From NCBI GenBank assembly GCA_016870995.1, contig VFZU01000009.1, forward strand, positions 39,860 through 103,859: 64,000 nucleotides of DNA, written 5' to 3'. The notes beneath the pieces were generated by a model that did not search any database, was not told the origin of the DNA, and was given only the letters and a program-made list of their open reading frames with translations. Position numbers and translations under genes: made by a program. The number at the start of each line of letters is the position of its first letter. The first letter of the stretch is position 1. Positions 8,566-18,200 of this stretch are shown here, one piece after another. This DNA is from Acidobacteriota bacterium (GTDB lineage Bacteria; Acidobacteriota; Terriglobia; Bryobacterales; Bryobacteraceae).

Positions 8566-10991
8566 TGCGCAAGCCAGAGATCATGAGCCCGGCCGGCCAT
8601 TGGCCGCAGCTCAAGGCAGCGATTGAAGCCGGTGCCGACAGTGTTTATTTCGGCCTCACTCATTTCACAGCTCGTGCCAAGGTAGGCTTCTCGCTCGAAG
8701 AACTCCCCGAGGCCATCCGTTCCCTGCACCGGCGCGGCGTCAAAGGCTACGTCACCTTCAACACATTGGTCTTCGACAACGAGCTAACCGAAGCCGCCCG
8801 AGCCATTGAAGCCATCGCCCAATCCGGTGCTGACGCCATCATCGTTCAAGACCTCGGCGTCTGTTCTCTGGTGCAGCAGATCGCGCCGGATCTCGAGATC
8901 CACGCGAGCACGCAGATGAGCATCACCAATTCGGATGGGGTACGACTCGCCCAGCGTCTTGGCGCCAGGCGCGTCAATCTGGCCCGTGAACTCTCTCTCG
9001 AAGAAATTGCCACGATCCGCCGCGAAACCGATTGCGAACTCGAAATCTTCGTCCATGGCGCACTCTGCGTTGCCTATAGCGGCCAGTGCTTCAGCTCCGA
9101 GGCCTGGGGCGGCCGCAGCGCCAATCGCGGCCAATGCGCACAGGCTTGCCGTTTGCCCTACCATCTCATCGTCGACGATCGATTTCACCCTCTCGAAGAT
9201 GCACGATACCTGCTCAGCCCCGGCGACCTCTACACGCTGGAGTGGATCCCCAAGCTGATCCCGCTCGGCATTTCCTCGCTCAAGATCGAAGGCCGCTACA
9301 AGGATGCCGAATACGTCGCCCTAACCACCGCCGCCTATCGCAAGGCGGTGGATAGCTACTTTGAAGTCACGCCGCTCGATCGAAGTCATTTGGAGCAGGT
9401 TTACTCGCGCGGCCTTGGGCCCTACTTTCTGAGTGGAACCAATCATCAGACGGTAGTCGAAGGCCGCGGCCCTCGTCATCGCGGCGTTCTGATGGGTCGC
9501 GTCAAAGAACTCCGCAACGATGCCGTCCGCGTCGAGCTGAACGACACGCACCAACTGGCTCCTCTGAAGCCCGGCGACGGCATCGTCTTCGATGCCGCCG
9601 ATTGGCGCAGCCCGCAAGAAAGAGAAGAAGGCGGCCGCATCTATACGGTGAAGCCGATCCAGAAGAACATCGTCGACCTGGGCTTCGCCAACCAGTCTGT
9701 CAACCATCAGCGCATCCGCGTAGGCGACCTTCTCTGGCGCACCTCAGACCCCAACACCGACAAACTCGCCAAGCCTTTCACCGAAGCCACTCAGCCGGTC
9801 TACCGCCGCCCTATCGACATCGAGGTTCAAGCCATCGTCGGCCAACCGCTGACCATCCACTTCGGCCCCATCAGAGTTGTTTCGCCGCAACTGCTCGACG
9901 CCGCCGAGCGCCAGGGCCTCACAGAGGAAACGCTGCGAGATCAGCTCAGCCGCCTTGGCAATACGCCCTACCGCCTTGGCTCGCTCACAGCCACCATTGA
10001 GGGCAATCCCTTCGTCCCTGTTTCTCTGCTCAACCAACTCCGCCGCCAGGCGACAGATCTACTGGAGCAACAGGCTTCCACGATCCAACCCAAGCCCACC
10101 CAACACTGGAGTCTTTCCGCAACTCAGCCCACAGAAGCCAAGCCAAAGCCATTTGAATTACACCTTCTCATTCGTGCCGCCAGGCACCTTGACGCCGCCA
10201 TCGCGGCCCGGCCCGCCAGCATCACGCTCGACTATCTCGATCTTTACGGGCTCTGGCCTTCGCTTGAAAAGCTGAAGGCCTCCGGCATTCCCGCCCGCGT
10301 GGCAAGCCCGCGCATCCTCAAGCCGGGCGAAGACAAGATGGCGGAGTTCCTCGCCAAGCTCAACTGCGGCCTGCTGATTCGTTCCGCCGGATTGCTCGAT
10401 AAACTCAGGGGCCACCCGGATCTAACAGGCGACTTCAGCCTCAATGCCGCCAACGCCATCACCGCGCGTATGCTGCTCGACATGGGCCTCACGCGCCTCA
10501 CGCCCACGCACGACTTGAATGCCAGGCAGATCGAAGCCATCGCCACCGAGACCGATCCCGCTCGAATCGAAGTGGTCGCCTACCAGCACTTGCCCGTGTT
10601 CCACACCGAACACTGCGTCTTCTGCCGCTTCCTGTCGAATGGCACCAGCTACCTCGATTGCGGCCGCCCTTGCGAAGAGCACGAGATTTCGCTCGAAGAC
10701 GAACAAGGCCGCCGCCATCCCGTCGTTGCCGATGCGGGCTGCCGCAATACGGTCTTCGGGGCCCAGGCTCAGCACGCCGCCGCACACTTGCAACAGTGGC
10801 AGCGAGGAGGGATCCACCACTTAAGAATTGAGTTCGTTCACGAAACCGGCGATCAAGTCCGCGACATCGTCCAGGCCTTCCAGCATCACCCCTACGACCT
10901 CGAACCCCGCCTCAAACGCCTCGCCCCCGAAGGCCTCACCGAAGGCAGCCTCTTCACGCCAAAATCAGATCCGGTCTTCCGCATCCTCTAG
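8565..10991 (+). CDS. U32 family peptidase (collagenase-like, RlhA-like)
   Basis: An 808-residue protein of the U32 family. The N-terminal half is the U32 barrel (EIMSPAGHWPQLKAAIEAGADSVYFGL shortened; start MRKPEIMSPAG), with the family cysteine cluster ALCVAYSGQC and GQCAQACRLPY near residues 165-205. A middle DUF3656-like part and a C-terminal part with HCVFCRFL and CGRPCEEHE follow. Members such as E. coli RlhA hydroxylate a cytidine of 23S rRNA, so a role in RNA modification is as likely as proteolysis. The ATG overlaps the previous stop. The last 219 bp (10773-10991) exist again at 13475-13693. Confidence 0.88.
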   Translation: MRKPEIMSPAGHWPQLKAAIEAGADSVYFGLTHFTARAKVGFSLEELPEAIRSLHRRGVKGYVTFNTLVFDNELTEAARAIEAIAQSGADAIIVQDLGVCSLVQQIAPDLEIHASTQMSITNSDGVRLAQRLGARRVNLARELSLEEIATIRRETDCELEIFVHGALCVAYSGQCFSSEAWGGRSANRGQCAQACRLPYHLIVDDRFHPLEDARYLLSPGDLYTLEWIPKLIPLGISSLKIEGRYKDAEYVALTTAAYRKAVDSYFEVTPLDRSHLEQVYSRGLGPYFLSGTNHQTVVEGRGPRHRGVLMGRVKELRNDAVRVELNDTHQLAPLKPGDGIVFDAADWRSPQEREEGGRIYTVKPIQKNIVDLGFANQSVNHQRIRVGDLLWRTSDPNTDKLAKPFTEATQPVYRRPIDIEVQAIVGQPLTIHFGPIRVVSPQLLDAAERQGLTEETLRDQLSRLGNTPYRLGSLTATIEGNPFVPVSLLNQLRRQATDLLEQQASTIQPKPTQHWSLSATQPTEAKPKPFELHLLIRAARHLDAAIAARPASITLDYLDLYGLWPSLEKLKASGIPARVASPRILKPGEDKMAEFLAKLNCGLLIRSAGLLDKLRGHPDLTGDFSLNAANAITARMLLDMGLTRLTPTHDLNARQIEAIATETDPARIEVVAYQHLPVFHTEHCVFCRFLSNGTSYLDCGRPCEEHEISLEDEQGRRHPVVADAGCRNTVFGAQAQHAAAHLQQWQRGGIHHLRIEFVHETGDQVRDIVQAFQHHPYDLEPRLKRLAPEGLTEGSLFTPKSDPVFRIL
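10773..10991 (+). repeat. direct repeat A1: 3' end of the U32 peptidase gene
   Basis: This 219-bp end of the U32 gene recurs, without gaps, at 13475-13693. By eye I count 11 differences, 8 of them silent in the U32 frame. The homology continues past the stop codon into the end of a VOC gene on both sides, although on this side that part is heavily deleted. Confidence 0.93.
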
Positions 10992-11085
10992 GCAAACGCA
11001 CCAGCAGCGATCCTGGCGCAGTCCCCTCTGAATCTTGAAAGAGATCTTCAAACCCGGCGCCACCTTCAGTTGCTTCTTCTCAAAC
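10992..11085 (-). pseudogene. deleted remnant of a VOC gene 3' end
   Basis: Just after the U32 stop, short stretches match the intact VOC gene at 13706-14080 in the same order: TCCCCTCTG with CTTGAAAGA, then after a large deletion ATCTTCAAACCCGG. It is therefore the left-hand copy of the downstream gene in a duplication of the U32-VOC junction. No reading frame remains. Confidence 0.65.
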
Positions 11086-11597
11086 GCCGCTCAGCTACCA
11101 GCAACAACTCCTCCACTGCCTCGACTCAAACGCTACCCGATAGCTCCCCCTTCAACCGTTGCCTCTGCAAATCCTCGGCCACCATAAGCCCCATCCCCGT
11201 CGAATCCACTGCCATCGTCACGTGATCCTCCTTCGCCACCAAGGTTTCGCCGGCTCGCGCACACCGCCCCCTTCCCAAACCCAACTGCACGCTTTGACCC
11301 AGCGAGGGGAAGTAATAGGATCGTGTGTGCGGAAATAGGAGAAAGGTCAAGGCGAAGGAGATCTGCGATCCAAATCCCCTAGACATTTCGATTGACAAGA
11401 GGCAGCCGCCTCATGGAAGGCTGTCCCCCTTTCTTGCTTAACTGGAATGGCAAATAGGAGCAGGAACCATCAGATAGCAAGCTCATCATCGACGCCAACC
11501 ACAACAACATCCATCTCCTCCTAGCTGCCTCCTGCGCCGTCAAGCTCGAAGTGGGCAAACGGACTGCAACTATCCCGCAGCAAAAGTGACCCACAAA
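11086..11597. other. gene-poor interval with a decayed open stretch and one arm of an inverted repeat
   Basis: No convincing gene. On the plus strand 11458-11589 is an open stretch without a start (KLIIDANHNNIHLLL) that resembles a second open stretch at about 12603-12700 (KLVIGASPGNIHLLQ); both look like pieces of one old gene that I cannot name. 11418-11430 (AGGCTGTCCCCCT) is the left arm of an inverted repeat whose right arm is at 12243-12254. Confidence 0.55.
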
Positions 11598-12254
11598 TCA
11601 CGATTCCAAAAGATCAGCCACAAGAGCCTCGAACTTGGGCAGGTAGAAGCCATTGGAGATCAGAGCTAACTTCTGGCGGTATGTCTCGACTAGCTCAGAG
11701 TACTTTGGTCGTCCAACCAATTGCGCCACGATCACGCCATGAGCTGAACGCAGATAATCCATAGCGTAGTGAACGCATTCTCCTTCAGGATTCTCATTCA
11801 ACGTTCTATCGATCTCGGACAACTCTGAATGCCGCTCCAAGTAGGGCAAAACGATACCGATAAAGTCGGCCTCGATCTGAGTACGCACCACACTCACGTC
11901 ATCAAGACCACTCAGCACGTACTCGAATTTCGACGAATCACCCATATGGCTCTGCACCGACAGCGAGAGCGTAGGCGTGTCAGATTGATAATTGCTCTCG
12001 AAGCCCGAAGTCCTGTGGAAGATATTCTCAACGGCGTCCACTCGCAAACCTATTGCAGGTTTCACATGTAGGTTCTCGTAGACCGTGAAATCAAGAACAA
12101 ACCACCACGCCCCACTTTCAACCCGCTTTGCAAATCGCTCTTTGCTCTTCTGCAACTTAAATCCGCTCTTCTCCATCCTTGGCTGAAGAGCGGTGAGCAG
12201 TTCAATCTTAAGGTCTTTGATTTTCATTCTGGAGAAGGGAGAAGGGGACAGCCT
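11418..12254. repeat. short inverted repeats enclosing the 209-residue gene
   Basis: AGGCTGTCCCCCT at 11418-11430 and AGGGGACAGCCT at 12243-12254 are inverted copies enclosing about 840 bp with a single gene. A further copy in the second orientation (GGAGACAGCC) is at 13361-13370. GGGGACAGCC-type ends resemble those of REP-type or MITE-like elements, but no transposase is recognisable here. Confidence 0.5.
11598..12227 (-). CDS. hypothetical protein, possibly DUF4304-like
   Basis: A 209-residue soluble protein I do not firmly recognise. It begins MKIKDLKIELLTALQPRMEKSGFK, has a basic and aromatic N-terminal third (WWFVLDFTVYENLH) and a helical acidic C-terminal third. The opening and the W-rich strand recall DUF4304-like proteins, which are often found beside toxin or accessory genes, but this is a weak resemblance. 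No signal peptide or membrane helix. It stands alone between two inverted repeats and has a lower GC content than its surroundings by eye, which suggests recent acquisition. Confidence 0.6.
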   Translation of the reverse strand: MKIKDLKIELLTALQPRMEKSGFKLQKSKERFAKRVESGAWWFVLDFTVYENLHVKPAIGLRVDAVENIFHRTSGFESNYQSDTPTLSLSVQSHMGDSSKFEYVLSGLDDVSVVRTQIEADFIGIVLPYLERHSELSEIDRTLNENPEGECVHYAMDYLRSAHGVIVAQLVGRPKYSELVETYRQKLALISNGFYLPKFEALVADLLES

Positions 12255-12811
12255 GCCACGTCACAGCCTGCTTTTCAAAAAACCGCACGCGTCAGCAAAC
12301 CGCCATACGCTGATCATACTTCGCCCACTTGGCCAACTGCTGATTCAATTCGGCCACAAACTCTTTTGACCCAAATGTCTGCCTGAATCGGCCGCCCTCC
12401 TTAAGTCCTATCGAAGGGGTTCTCCCGCCTACTGGTAAACCGGATCTACCCAGAATCCCTCGCCTCTCAGTGCTCCCCAGAAATCCATGTCCAATAGTCG
12501 ACTGAACGATGCAAATTTCTCATTCATTCGCCTGGGACGCGTCAGGCTGTTCCCAGTTTGATCGGCGCTCACGAAAACTCGGACTAGTCTAACGGCAAGC
12601 TAAAGCTAGTCATCGGCGCCAGCCCCGGCAACATCCATCTCCTGCAAGGCGCCTTCTATGCGGTCAAGCCGGAAGTGGTGCGGCGGGCTAGGTTCAATGC
12701 AAGTAAGTTAAGAACTTTCCCATACGGTTGTGTGGCAGGGATGCATGGCTTTATCCAGTCTTTGAAGCGAGGTCTGTCTCTAACTGACGGGCATTGGGGC
12801 TAGGTTCTCTC
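12228..12811. other. gene-poor interval with decayed minus-strand fragments
   Basis: On the minus strand 12429-12599 is an open stretch ending in a protein-like tail (MNEKFASFSRLLDMDFWG), and in another frame 12292-12480 ends FVAELNQQLAKWAKYDQRM. Both read like the ends of real proteins separated by a frameshift or junction, not like noise. The second one is repeated at 13409-13471. On the plus strand 12603-12700 resembles 11458-11589. I cannot name the parent genes. Confidence 0.5.
12243..12355 (-). repeat. direct repeat B1, about 110 bp
   Basis: This stretch is repeated at 13359-13471 with about ten differences. It runs from a GGACAGCC end, through a stop codon, into the coding-like end QQLAKWAKYDQRMAV on the minus strand. 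The combination of a terminal repeat-like sequence and a protein C-terminus suggests the 3' border of a mobile element. Confidence 0.75.
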
Positions 12812-13300
12812 TCAAGCGTCGCCTGGCCGAAGAACTGCCCCATGAATCACAGGATTGAAACCCTCGGGCCACGCCGTTGTTTTGTCAAAAACCGCACCGC
12901 TCAGCTTGGGGTATTCGTAAGAGGACCAGCACATCCTTGCCCCCGAAAGATTGGCTCGATTGAAGCTCACGCCATCGAGCACGCTTCCTGAAAAATCCGC
13001 TCCTGTCAGAACAGCCTCTTCAAAATTGGCGTAGCTCATCATCGCACCATTAAAAACGGCATCTTGGCAACTAGCACCAGCGAAGTACGCATTCATACCT
13101 CTCGCCTCGATGAACCGTGCTCCGTCTAGTTTGGCAGTTGGAAACTCAGCACTCCGCACATCAGCACGACTGAAGTTTGAGTTGGACAGATCAGCGTTGG
13201 AAAAATCGGCTCTGTGCAAGTTCTTTCCACTGAGATCGGCACCGACCAGCGACTCAGCGGGGTATTCGACAACCTCTCCGGTCCAGCAGCGTATTTGCAT
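12812..13300 (-). CDS. pentapeptide repeat protein
   Basis: A 162-residue protein made largely of pentapeptide repeats with the A(D/N)LxX rhythm: ADLSGKNLHRADFSNADLSN around residues 24-43, then GARFIEA, ANFEEAVLTGADFSG and ANLSGARM. Such repeats fold into a right-handed beta helix that can mimic DNA or act as scaffold. About 20 residues precede the helix and about 30 follow it (KTTAWPEGFNP). No signal peptide. It sits alone between copies of repeat B, so it may be accessory cargo. Function unknown. Confidence 0.82.
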   Translation of the reverse strand: MQIRCWTGEVVEYPAESLVGADLSGKNLHRADFSNADLSNSNFSRADVRSAEFPTAKLDGARFIEARGMNAYFAGASCQDAVFNGAMMSYANFEEAVLTGADFSGSVLDGVSFNRANLSGARMCWSSYEYPKLSGAVFDKTTAWPEGFNPVIHGAVLRPGDA

Positions 13301-13358
13301 AAGCCTAATGGTTTTCCTTGTCCTTCGGGTCCACTTTTTTCCTCCAAAGAGCTTTCAG

Positions 13359-13471
13359 AAGGAGACAGCCCGCCACGTCATAGCCTGCTTTTCCAAAAAC
13401 CGCACGCGTCAGGAAACCGCCATACGCTGATCATACTCTGCCCATTTGGCCAACTGCTGACTCAGCTTGGC
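13359..13471 (-). repeat. direct repeat B2, about 110 bp
   Basis: Second copy of the repeat at 12243-12355. It abuts, within 4 bp, the start of the duplicated U32 tail at 13475, so this junction marks the right border of the inserted or rearranged segment. Confidence 0.75.
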
Positions 13472-13474
13472 CAA

Positions 13475-13693
13475 CACGCTGCCGCGCACTTGCAACAATG
13501 GCAGCGAGCAGGGATCCACCACTTAAGGATTGAGTTCGTTCACGAAACCGCCGATCAAGTCCGCGACATCGTCCAGGCCTTCCAGCATCACCCTTACGAC
13601 CTAGAACCCCGCCTCAAACGCTTCGCCCCAGAAGGCCTCACCGAAGGCAGTCTCTTCACGCCAAAATCAGATCCGGTCTTCCGCATCCTCTAG
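13475..13693 (+). pseudogene. duplicated 3' end of the U32 peptidase gene (repeat A2)
   Basis: 72 codons plus stop identical in layout to the last part of the U32 gene, from HAAAHLQQWQ to the stop after DPVFRIL. Three residues differ (Gly to Ala twice, Leu to Phe). There is no start codon or upstream domain of its own; the open frame upstream (from 13214) is accidental. The intact VOC gene follows directly, so this copy keeps the ancestral downstream context while the full-length gene at 8565 has lost it. Confidence 0.9.
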
Positions 13694-13705
13694 ACAGGCG
13701 CACAC

Positions 13706-14080
13706 TCAACCACGCTTTTCATACTGCATCGCGCCCGCCACATTCCCCTCTGTGTCTTGAAAGAAGATCAACGTACCAACTCCCGGGATGGTCACTTTCG
13801 GCATAAGAATCTTGCCGCCCATCTGCTCCACCGCCGCCTGTGTGGCATCGATGTCTTCGACCCCGAAAGAACACTCCATCCCGATCATCTTCAAACCCGG
13901 TGCCAGCTCGCGCCGCTGCTGTACGGCAACCATCACGCCAGCGTCGGAACTGTTAAAGAACCCGGGCGGACCCCAAGGCGCAAACTTCCAACCGAACACG
14001 GTTTCGTAGAACTTCTTGCCCCGCTCAACATCGTCACAATTCACCGCAAAATGTGTCAGTTTGTTCTGCATGGCACTCAT
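13706..14080 (-). CDS. VOC (glyoxalase/bleomycin resistance) family protein
   Basis: A 124-residue vicinal oxygen chelate protein with two beta-alpha-beta-beta-beta modules: LTHFAVNCDDVERGKKFYETVFGWKF at the start (His, FYE, GW pattern; residues 8-33) and ECSFGVEDIDATQAAVEQMGG then FQDTEGNVAGAMQ in the second half. It resembles the small single-domain members of unknown substrate. Cytoplasmic. It is divergent from the AraC regulator gene, whose start lies 48 bp away, so the regulator may control it. A deleted partial copy of its end is at 10992-11085. Confidence 0.85.
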   Translation of the reverse strand: MSAMQNKLTHFAVNCDDVERGKKFYETVFGWKFAPWGPPGFFNSSDAGVMVAVQQRRELAPGLKMIGMECSFGVEDIDATQAAVEQMGGKILMPKVTIPGVGTLIFFQDTEGNVAGAMQYEKRG

Positions 14081-14127
14081 GTTTGCATGAGTTTGCAGTT
14101 GGCAGTTCTGCGATATTCTGTCAATCG

Positions 14128-14916
14128 ATGTCGAAAATACGTCACGACGGTTCCATCATCCGAACCTTTGGCGTCACGTTTCATTCCTCTCAAACGCTTC
14201 AGTACTCGGTCTTTGGTTGGGACCAATTGATCTACGCAATGGAAGGCGTGCTCGCGGTTCAGGTGAGCGAAGGCGTATGGACCCTGCCCGCCCATCGCGC
14301 ACTTTGGGTTCCCGATGGCGTAGAGCATTCCATTCATATCGCTCATTCCGCATCGATGCGCTCGCTCTACTTCCGGGCCGGATCGATCCGCCACCTGCCG
14401 CGCAGATCCAGCGCTCTAAATGTATCTCCGCTGCTGCGCGAACTCATCTCGGCATGCATTGAACTGGGAGCTCTCTCGAGCCGCAAGCCCGCCCACCGGA
14501 GACTGGCCGCCGTGATTCTGGATCAGATGAAAACGATTCCGAGCGTACCCTTGCAGTTGCTCATGCCCAAGGATCCACGCGCAGTGGCCGTGGCTGTGTA
14601 CCTTCGCGGCAACCCCGCCGCGTCGCTAAGCCAGGCGGCGGCACATTCTGGCTCCAGCCTGCGCACGCTGGAGCGCCTGTTTGAAAGTGAAACGAGAATG
14701 CCCTTGGGCGCCTGGGCTCGGCGGCTACGCATTCAAGTTGCGCTTGAATTCATGGCGAGCGGATCTGCCGTCGGCGAGGCCGCGATGCGCTGCGGCTACA
14801 ACAGCCCGAGCGCCTTCATCAGCATGTTCCGGCGGGAACTCGGCGTTACGCCGGGAGCCTATTTGGGCACGAGTCGACAACACACGCAAACAGCGCGTGC
14901 CCGCAAGCGATCGTGA
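14128..14916 (+). CDS. AraC family transcriptional regulator with cupin sensor
   Basis: A 262-residue regulator. The N-terminal half is a cupin (QLIYAMEGVLAVQ, HRALWVPDGVEHSIHI) and the C-terminal 100 residues are two helix-turn-helix motifs (SLSQAAAHSGSSLRTLERLFE; VGEAAMRCGYNSPSAFISMFRRELGVTPGAY). The ATG at 14128 is chosen because the cupin begins soon after it; the longer frame starts inside the neighbouring gene. From about 14872 the reading frame runs into a broken PQQ-dehydrogenase fragment, so the last 15 residues (after YLGT) are not native. The DNA-binding domains are complete, so it may still work. Confidence 0.85.
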   Translation: MSKIRHDGSIIRTFGVTFHSSQTLQYSVFGWDQLIYAMEGVLAVQVSEGVWTLPAHRALWVPDGVEHSIHIAHSASMRSLYFRAGSIRHLPRRSSALNVSPLLRELISACIELGALSSRKPAHRRLAAVILDQMKTIPSVPLQLLMPKDPRAVAVAVYLRGNPAASLSQAAAHSGSSLRTLERLFESETRMPLGAWARRLRIQVALEFMASGSAVGEAAMRCGYNSPSAFISMFRRELGVTPGAYLGTSRQHTQTARARKRS

Positions 14917-15076
14917 TGTGCTGCTTGCCATCCGCTCCGATGTAGCTCACCGGATTGGCGAATGCCTTGCCACCCACTGGATCCTCACACAACAGCTTGC
15001 ACGTTGTGTCATCGTGCGCGATCATATCGTCCTCTACTGTCGCGGAAGACACCAGGCTGTGGAAAGCACTCCGCTC
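14872..15076 (-). pseudogene. fragment of a PQQ-dependent dehydrogenase gene, 3' end
   Basis: About 205 bp matching 26957-27169, the end of the PQQ dehydrogenase gene, in the same orientation with roughly 85% identity by eye and one small deletion. The translated match runs from DDTT and GKAFANPVSYIGADGKQH to HALFACVVD. The stop codon of the original is lost. It is either a degraded duplicate of the gene at 26956 or the remains of a paralogue. The right edge lies about 180 bp before the first receptor gene. Confidence 0.85.
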
Positions 15077-15253
15077 TTGACGGCCGTCGCGCTTTGTGCA
15101 AAGCGACCAATATGGAGCCAAAGGAGATCTGCGATCGAAATCTCCGCGGCATTTGGTCTTACGAGAGGCAGCGGCGCGGTGATAGACTCAAGTGCTCCGC
15201 GGGGATGTCGGCTGCCGACAACTTCAAGACCAAATCAAGGAGGAATCCCTTTC

Positions 15254-18200
15254 ATGCATCGTTCGCTTTCGAACCTCTTCCTCGTCAGCATTCTCTCCAG
15301 CCTGCTGCATCCGCCAGTCGCCACAGCTCAGGCCCCCACCGGCGAAATCGCCGGCACGATTGCGGACTCATCCGGTGCCGTCATTGTGGGCGTGGAGCTC
15401 AAAGTGGTGAACCGCAGCACAGGCGTCAGCCGGGCAGCCCGCACGAACGAAGCAGGATTTTACAGTTTCCCCGCGCTCCCGGCGGGTACTTACGAAGTGA
15501 CTGCCCAGCAGTCCGGATTTCGCCGGGCGAGCTTCAGCAACGTCACGGTGACTGCGCTTTCGGCCATCAAGCTCGACTTCGCCCTGCAGCTCGGCGAAGT
15601 GACAGACGCAATCACAGTTTCGAGCGATGTTCCGCTGGTGGAGACGCGCAGTTCCGTGCAGGGCATTTTGGTAGATGACCGCAGGATCCGCGACCTTCCC
15701 CTCAACGGCCGCAATGCCGTCGACCTGGTGCTTCTTGCGCCCGGCATCAACAGCGCGAACACTACAATCGAGTCGAGCTTCTCGCAGCAGCGGCTTGCGA
15801 TTAACGGCGGCCGTCAGACCGGCGTAAATTTCCTGCTGGACGGCGGGCAGCAGAACTTCTTCCATCGCGGATCCGGCTTGCTGCTGCCGCCGCCGGATGC
15901 TCTGCAGGAATTCAAGCTGGCCACAGTCGGCACGCCTGCGGAATATGGCCGTGGTGCCGCAACTCTGAGTGCCGTCACCCGCTCAGGTGGAAACGAGTTC
16001 CACGGCAGCGCCTGGCACTTCCTGCGCAATGATGCGCTCGATGCACGCAGTTTCTTTGCCGCCAATGTACCCAAGCTCAGGTTCAACCAGTTTGGCCTGA
16101 CCCTCGGGGGCCCGATCCTCATCCCAAAGCTATACAACGGCCGCGGGAAGAACTTCTTCTTCGTGACTTACCAGGGCCTGCGGATTCGGCGAGATCGAGT
16201 GAGTTCCGATGCCAATCCGCTGACGGACGCGGAGCGAACCGGAAATTTCGCAGCGGCGGCGCAAGCGATCGTCGACCCCCTCACGGGACAGCCTTTTCCG
16301 GGCCGGCAGATTCCCACGTCGCGGATTGATCCCGTCGCAGCCCGCGTCGTCCAGAGCTATGTTCCTCTCCCAAACCGCCCAACAGGCCAGTTTGTGAGCC
16401 AGTTGAGCGAAGCCAACGATGGGGATCAGTTCCTCGGCCGCTGGGACTCCGTGCTCAGCAGCAACAACCGGCTGAATGTCAGGTACTTCCGTGACCGTTC
16501 CGTCGGGACGGATCCTTTCCCCAACGGCAGCACGCTTCCGGATTACAGCCCGGTCGGCAACGGGCAGCAACTCAATACGATCACCGTCGAGGACAACCAC
16601 GCCTTCACGGCCAACGTCCTGCTGACGACCCGGCTGAACTATACTCGCTTCGACTATGACGAAGCAAATACCGTCCGGACCACATTGGATCAGTTGGGCG
16701 CCACCAGCTTTGTGCACGCAGGCGGTCCGACTACACTTCCGCGATTGCAGGTGAGCGGGAGGTTTCTGCTCAGCCCCGGCCGGGACCGTCGCCGACTGTC
16801 AGAGAACATGGACTTCTCTCAGAACCTCACCTGGATCAAAGGATCGCACCAGTTCAAGTTCGGGGCCGATATCCAGCGGAACCGCTTCATGTATCGCGAC
16901 AACCAAAGCTCGGGCGGACAGTTCACCTTCGATGGCACGGCCAGTCGCGTGCCGGCGGCCGATTTTCTGCTCGGCAGTGCGGTGCGCCTGCAGCAGGCGT
17001 CGCCGCTCGATACCGACCAGCGCTATTTCCCCTGGAGCGTGTTCGCGCAGGACACTTGGCGCCTAAACCGCCGGCTGACTCTGAACTACGGAATCCGGAT
17101 GGAAGCCTATCCCGCCTGGGCGGAGCGCTTCGGCCAGGCGACGGCATTCGTTCCGGGCGCCCGGTCGAGACGGTTCCCGAATGCTCCGGAAGGTGTCGTG
17201 TTCCAGGGTGACAGCGCGTTTCCTCTGGTGGACCGGTTGTGGAACCCGGCTCCTCGGTTGGGCATTGCCTGGGATGTCTTCGGCAATGGCAAGACCTCTG
17301 TGCGCACCAGTTGGGGCATGTTCATCGAGCCGCTCACCGCCGAAATGACTGGTGGGGTGCAATCGCCGCAGCCCTTCGCGCTCGTGGTGGATACCAACAA
17401 CCGGCGGCTTTCATCGCCCTACGCCGGACAGCAGATTCCTTACCCTTATGCGGTAAATCCCGCGAATGCCACTTTTCAGTCCCCCGTGGTGTTGCCCAAG
17501 TCGTTCGCCCAGGGCGTCCGCAATCCCTACACGATGAATTACAACTTCGGGATCCAGCAGCAGATCGGTGGAAACTGGGTTCTCGATGTTTCCTACGTGG
17601 GCAACGCCGGCCGGCATCTCGCCAACCTGCGCCAGGCGAATCCGGCAGTGTTCCGGCCGGGCGCCACGACGGCCAACACGAATGCGAGGCGCATCTATGC
17701 GCCAGCCATCGGCAGCATTGGAGAGCTCTCGACCGGCACGAACACGCGTTACGATTCCCTGCAGGTTGCGGTACTGCGCCGCTTCGCGCGCGGATTCACC
17801 GTGAATGCGAACTACACCTGGTCAAAAGCCATTGACGAAGTCACCTCGGGAGACTCATTCGCTCAGATTTCTCAGCAGTCTCCGCAGGACCCCTTCAACC
17901 GCCGGGCAGACCGGGCGTTGAATGGCAATCACGCGAGCCATCGCTGGGCTGGTTCTTATCTCTACCAGCTTCCCATTCGGGTTCCCAACAACCTCCTCCA
18001 GTCGATGATTGGGGGCTGGGAGTGGGGAGGGCTGGTTACAGTACAGACCGGAAACCCCGTCGCCATTCTATCGGGCGCCGACAACTCGCGAACGGGTGTC
18101 GGGTTCGACCGGCCGAACGTCGTTGGAAATCCGGTGTTATCAGCAGATCGCTCGCGTGCCGAACGAATCGCCCGCTTCTTTGATACCACCGCGTTTGTAG

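Noticed and set aside
13214..13693. A 159-codon gene ending in the U32-like tail
   Set aside because: The first half overlaps the pentapeptide gene on the other strand and has no similarity; only the tail is meaningful as a duplicated fragment.
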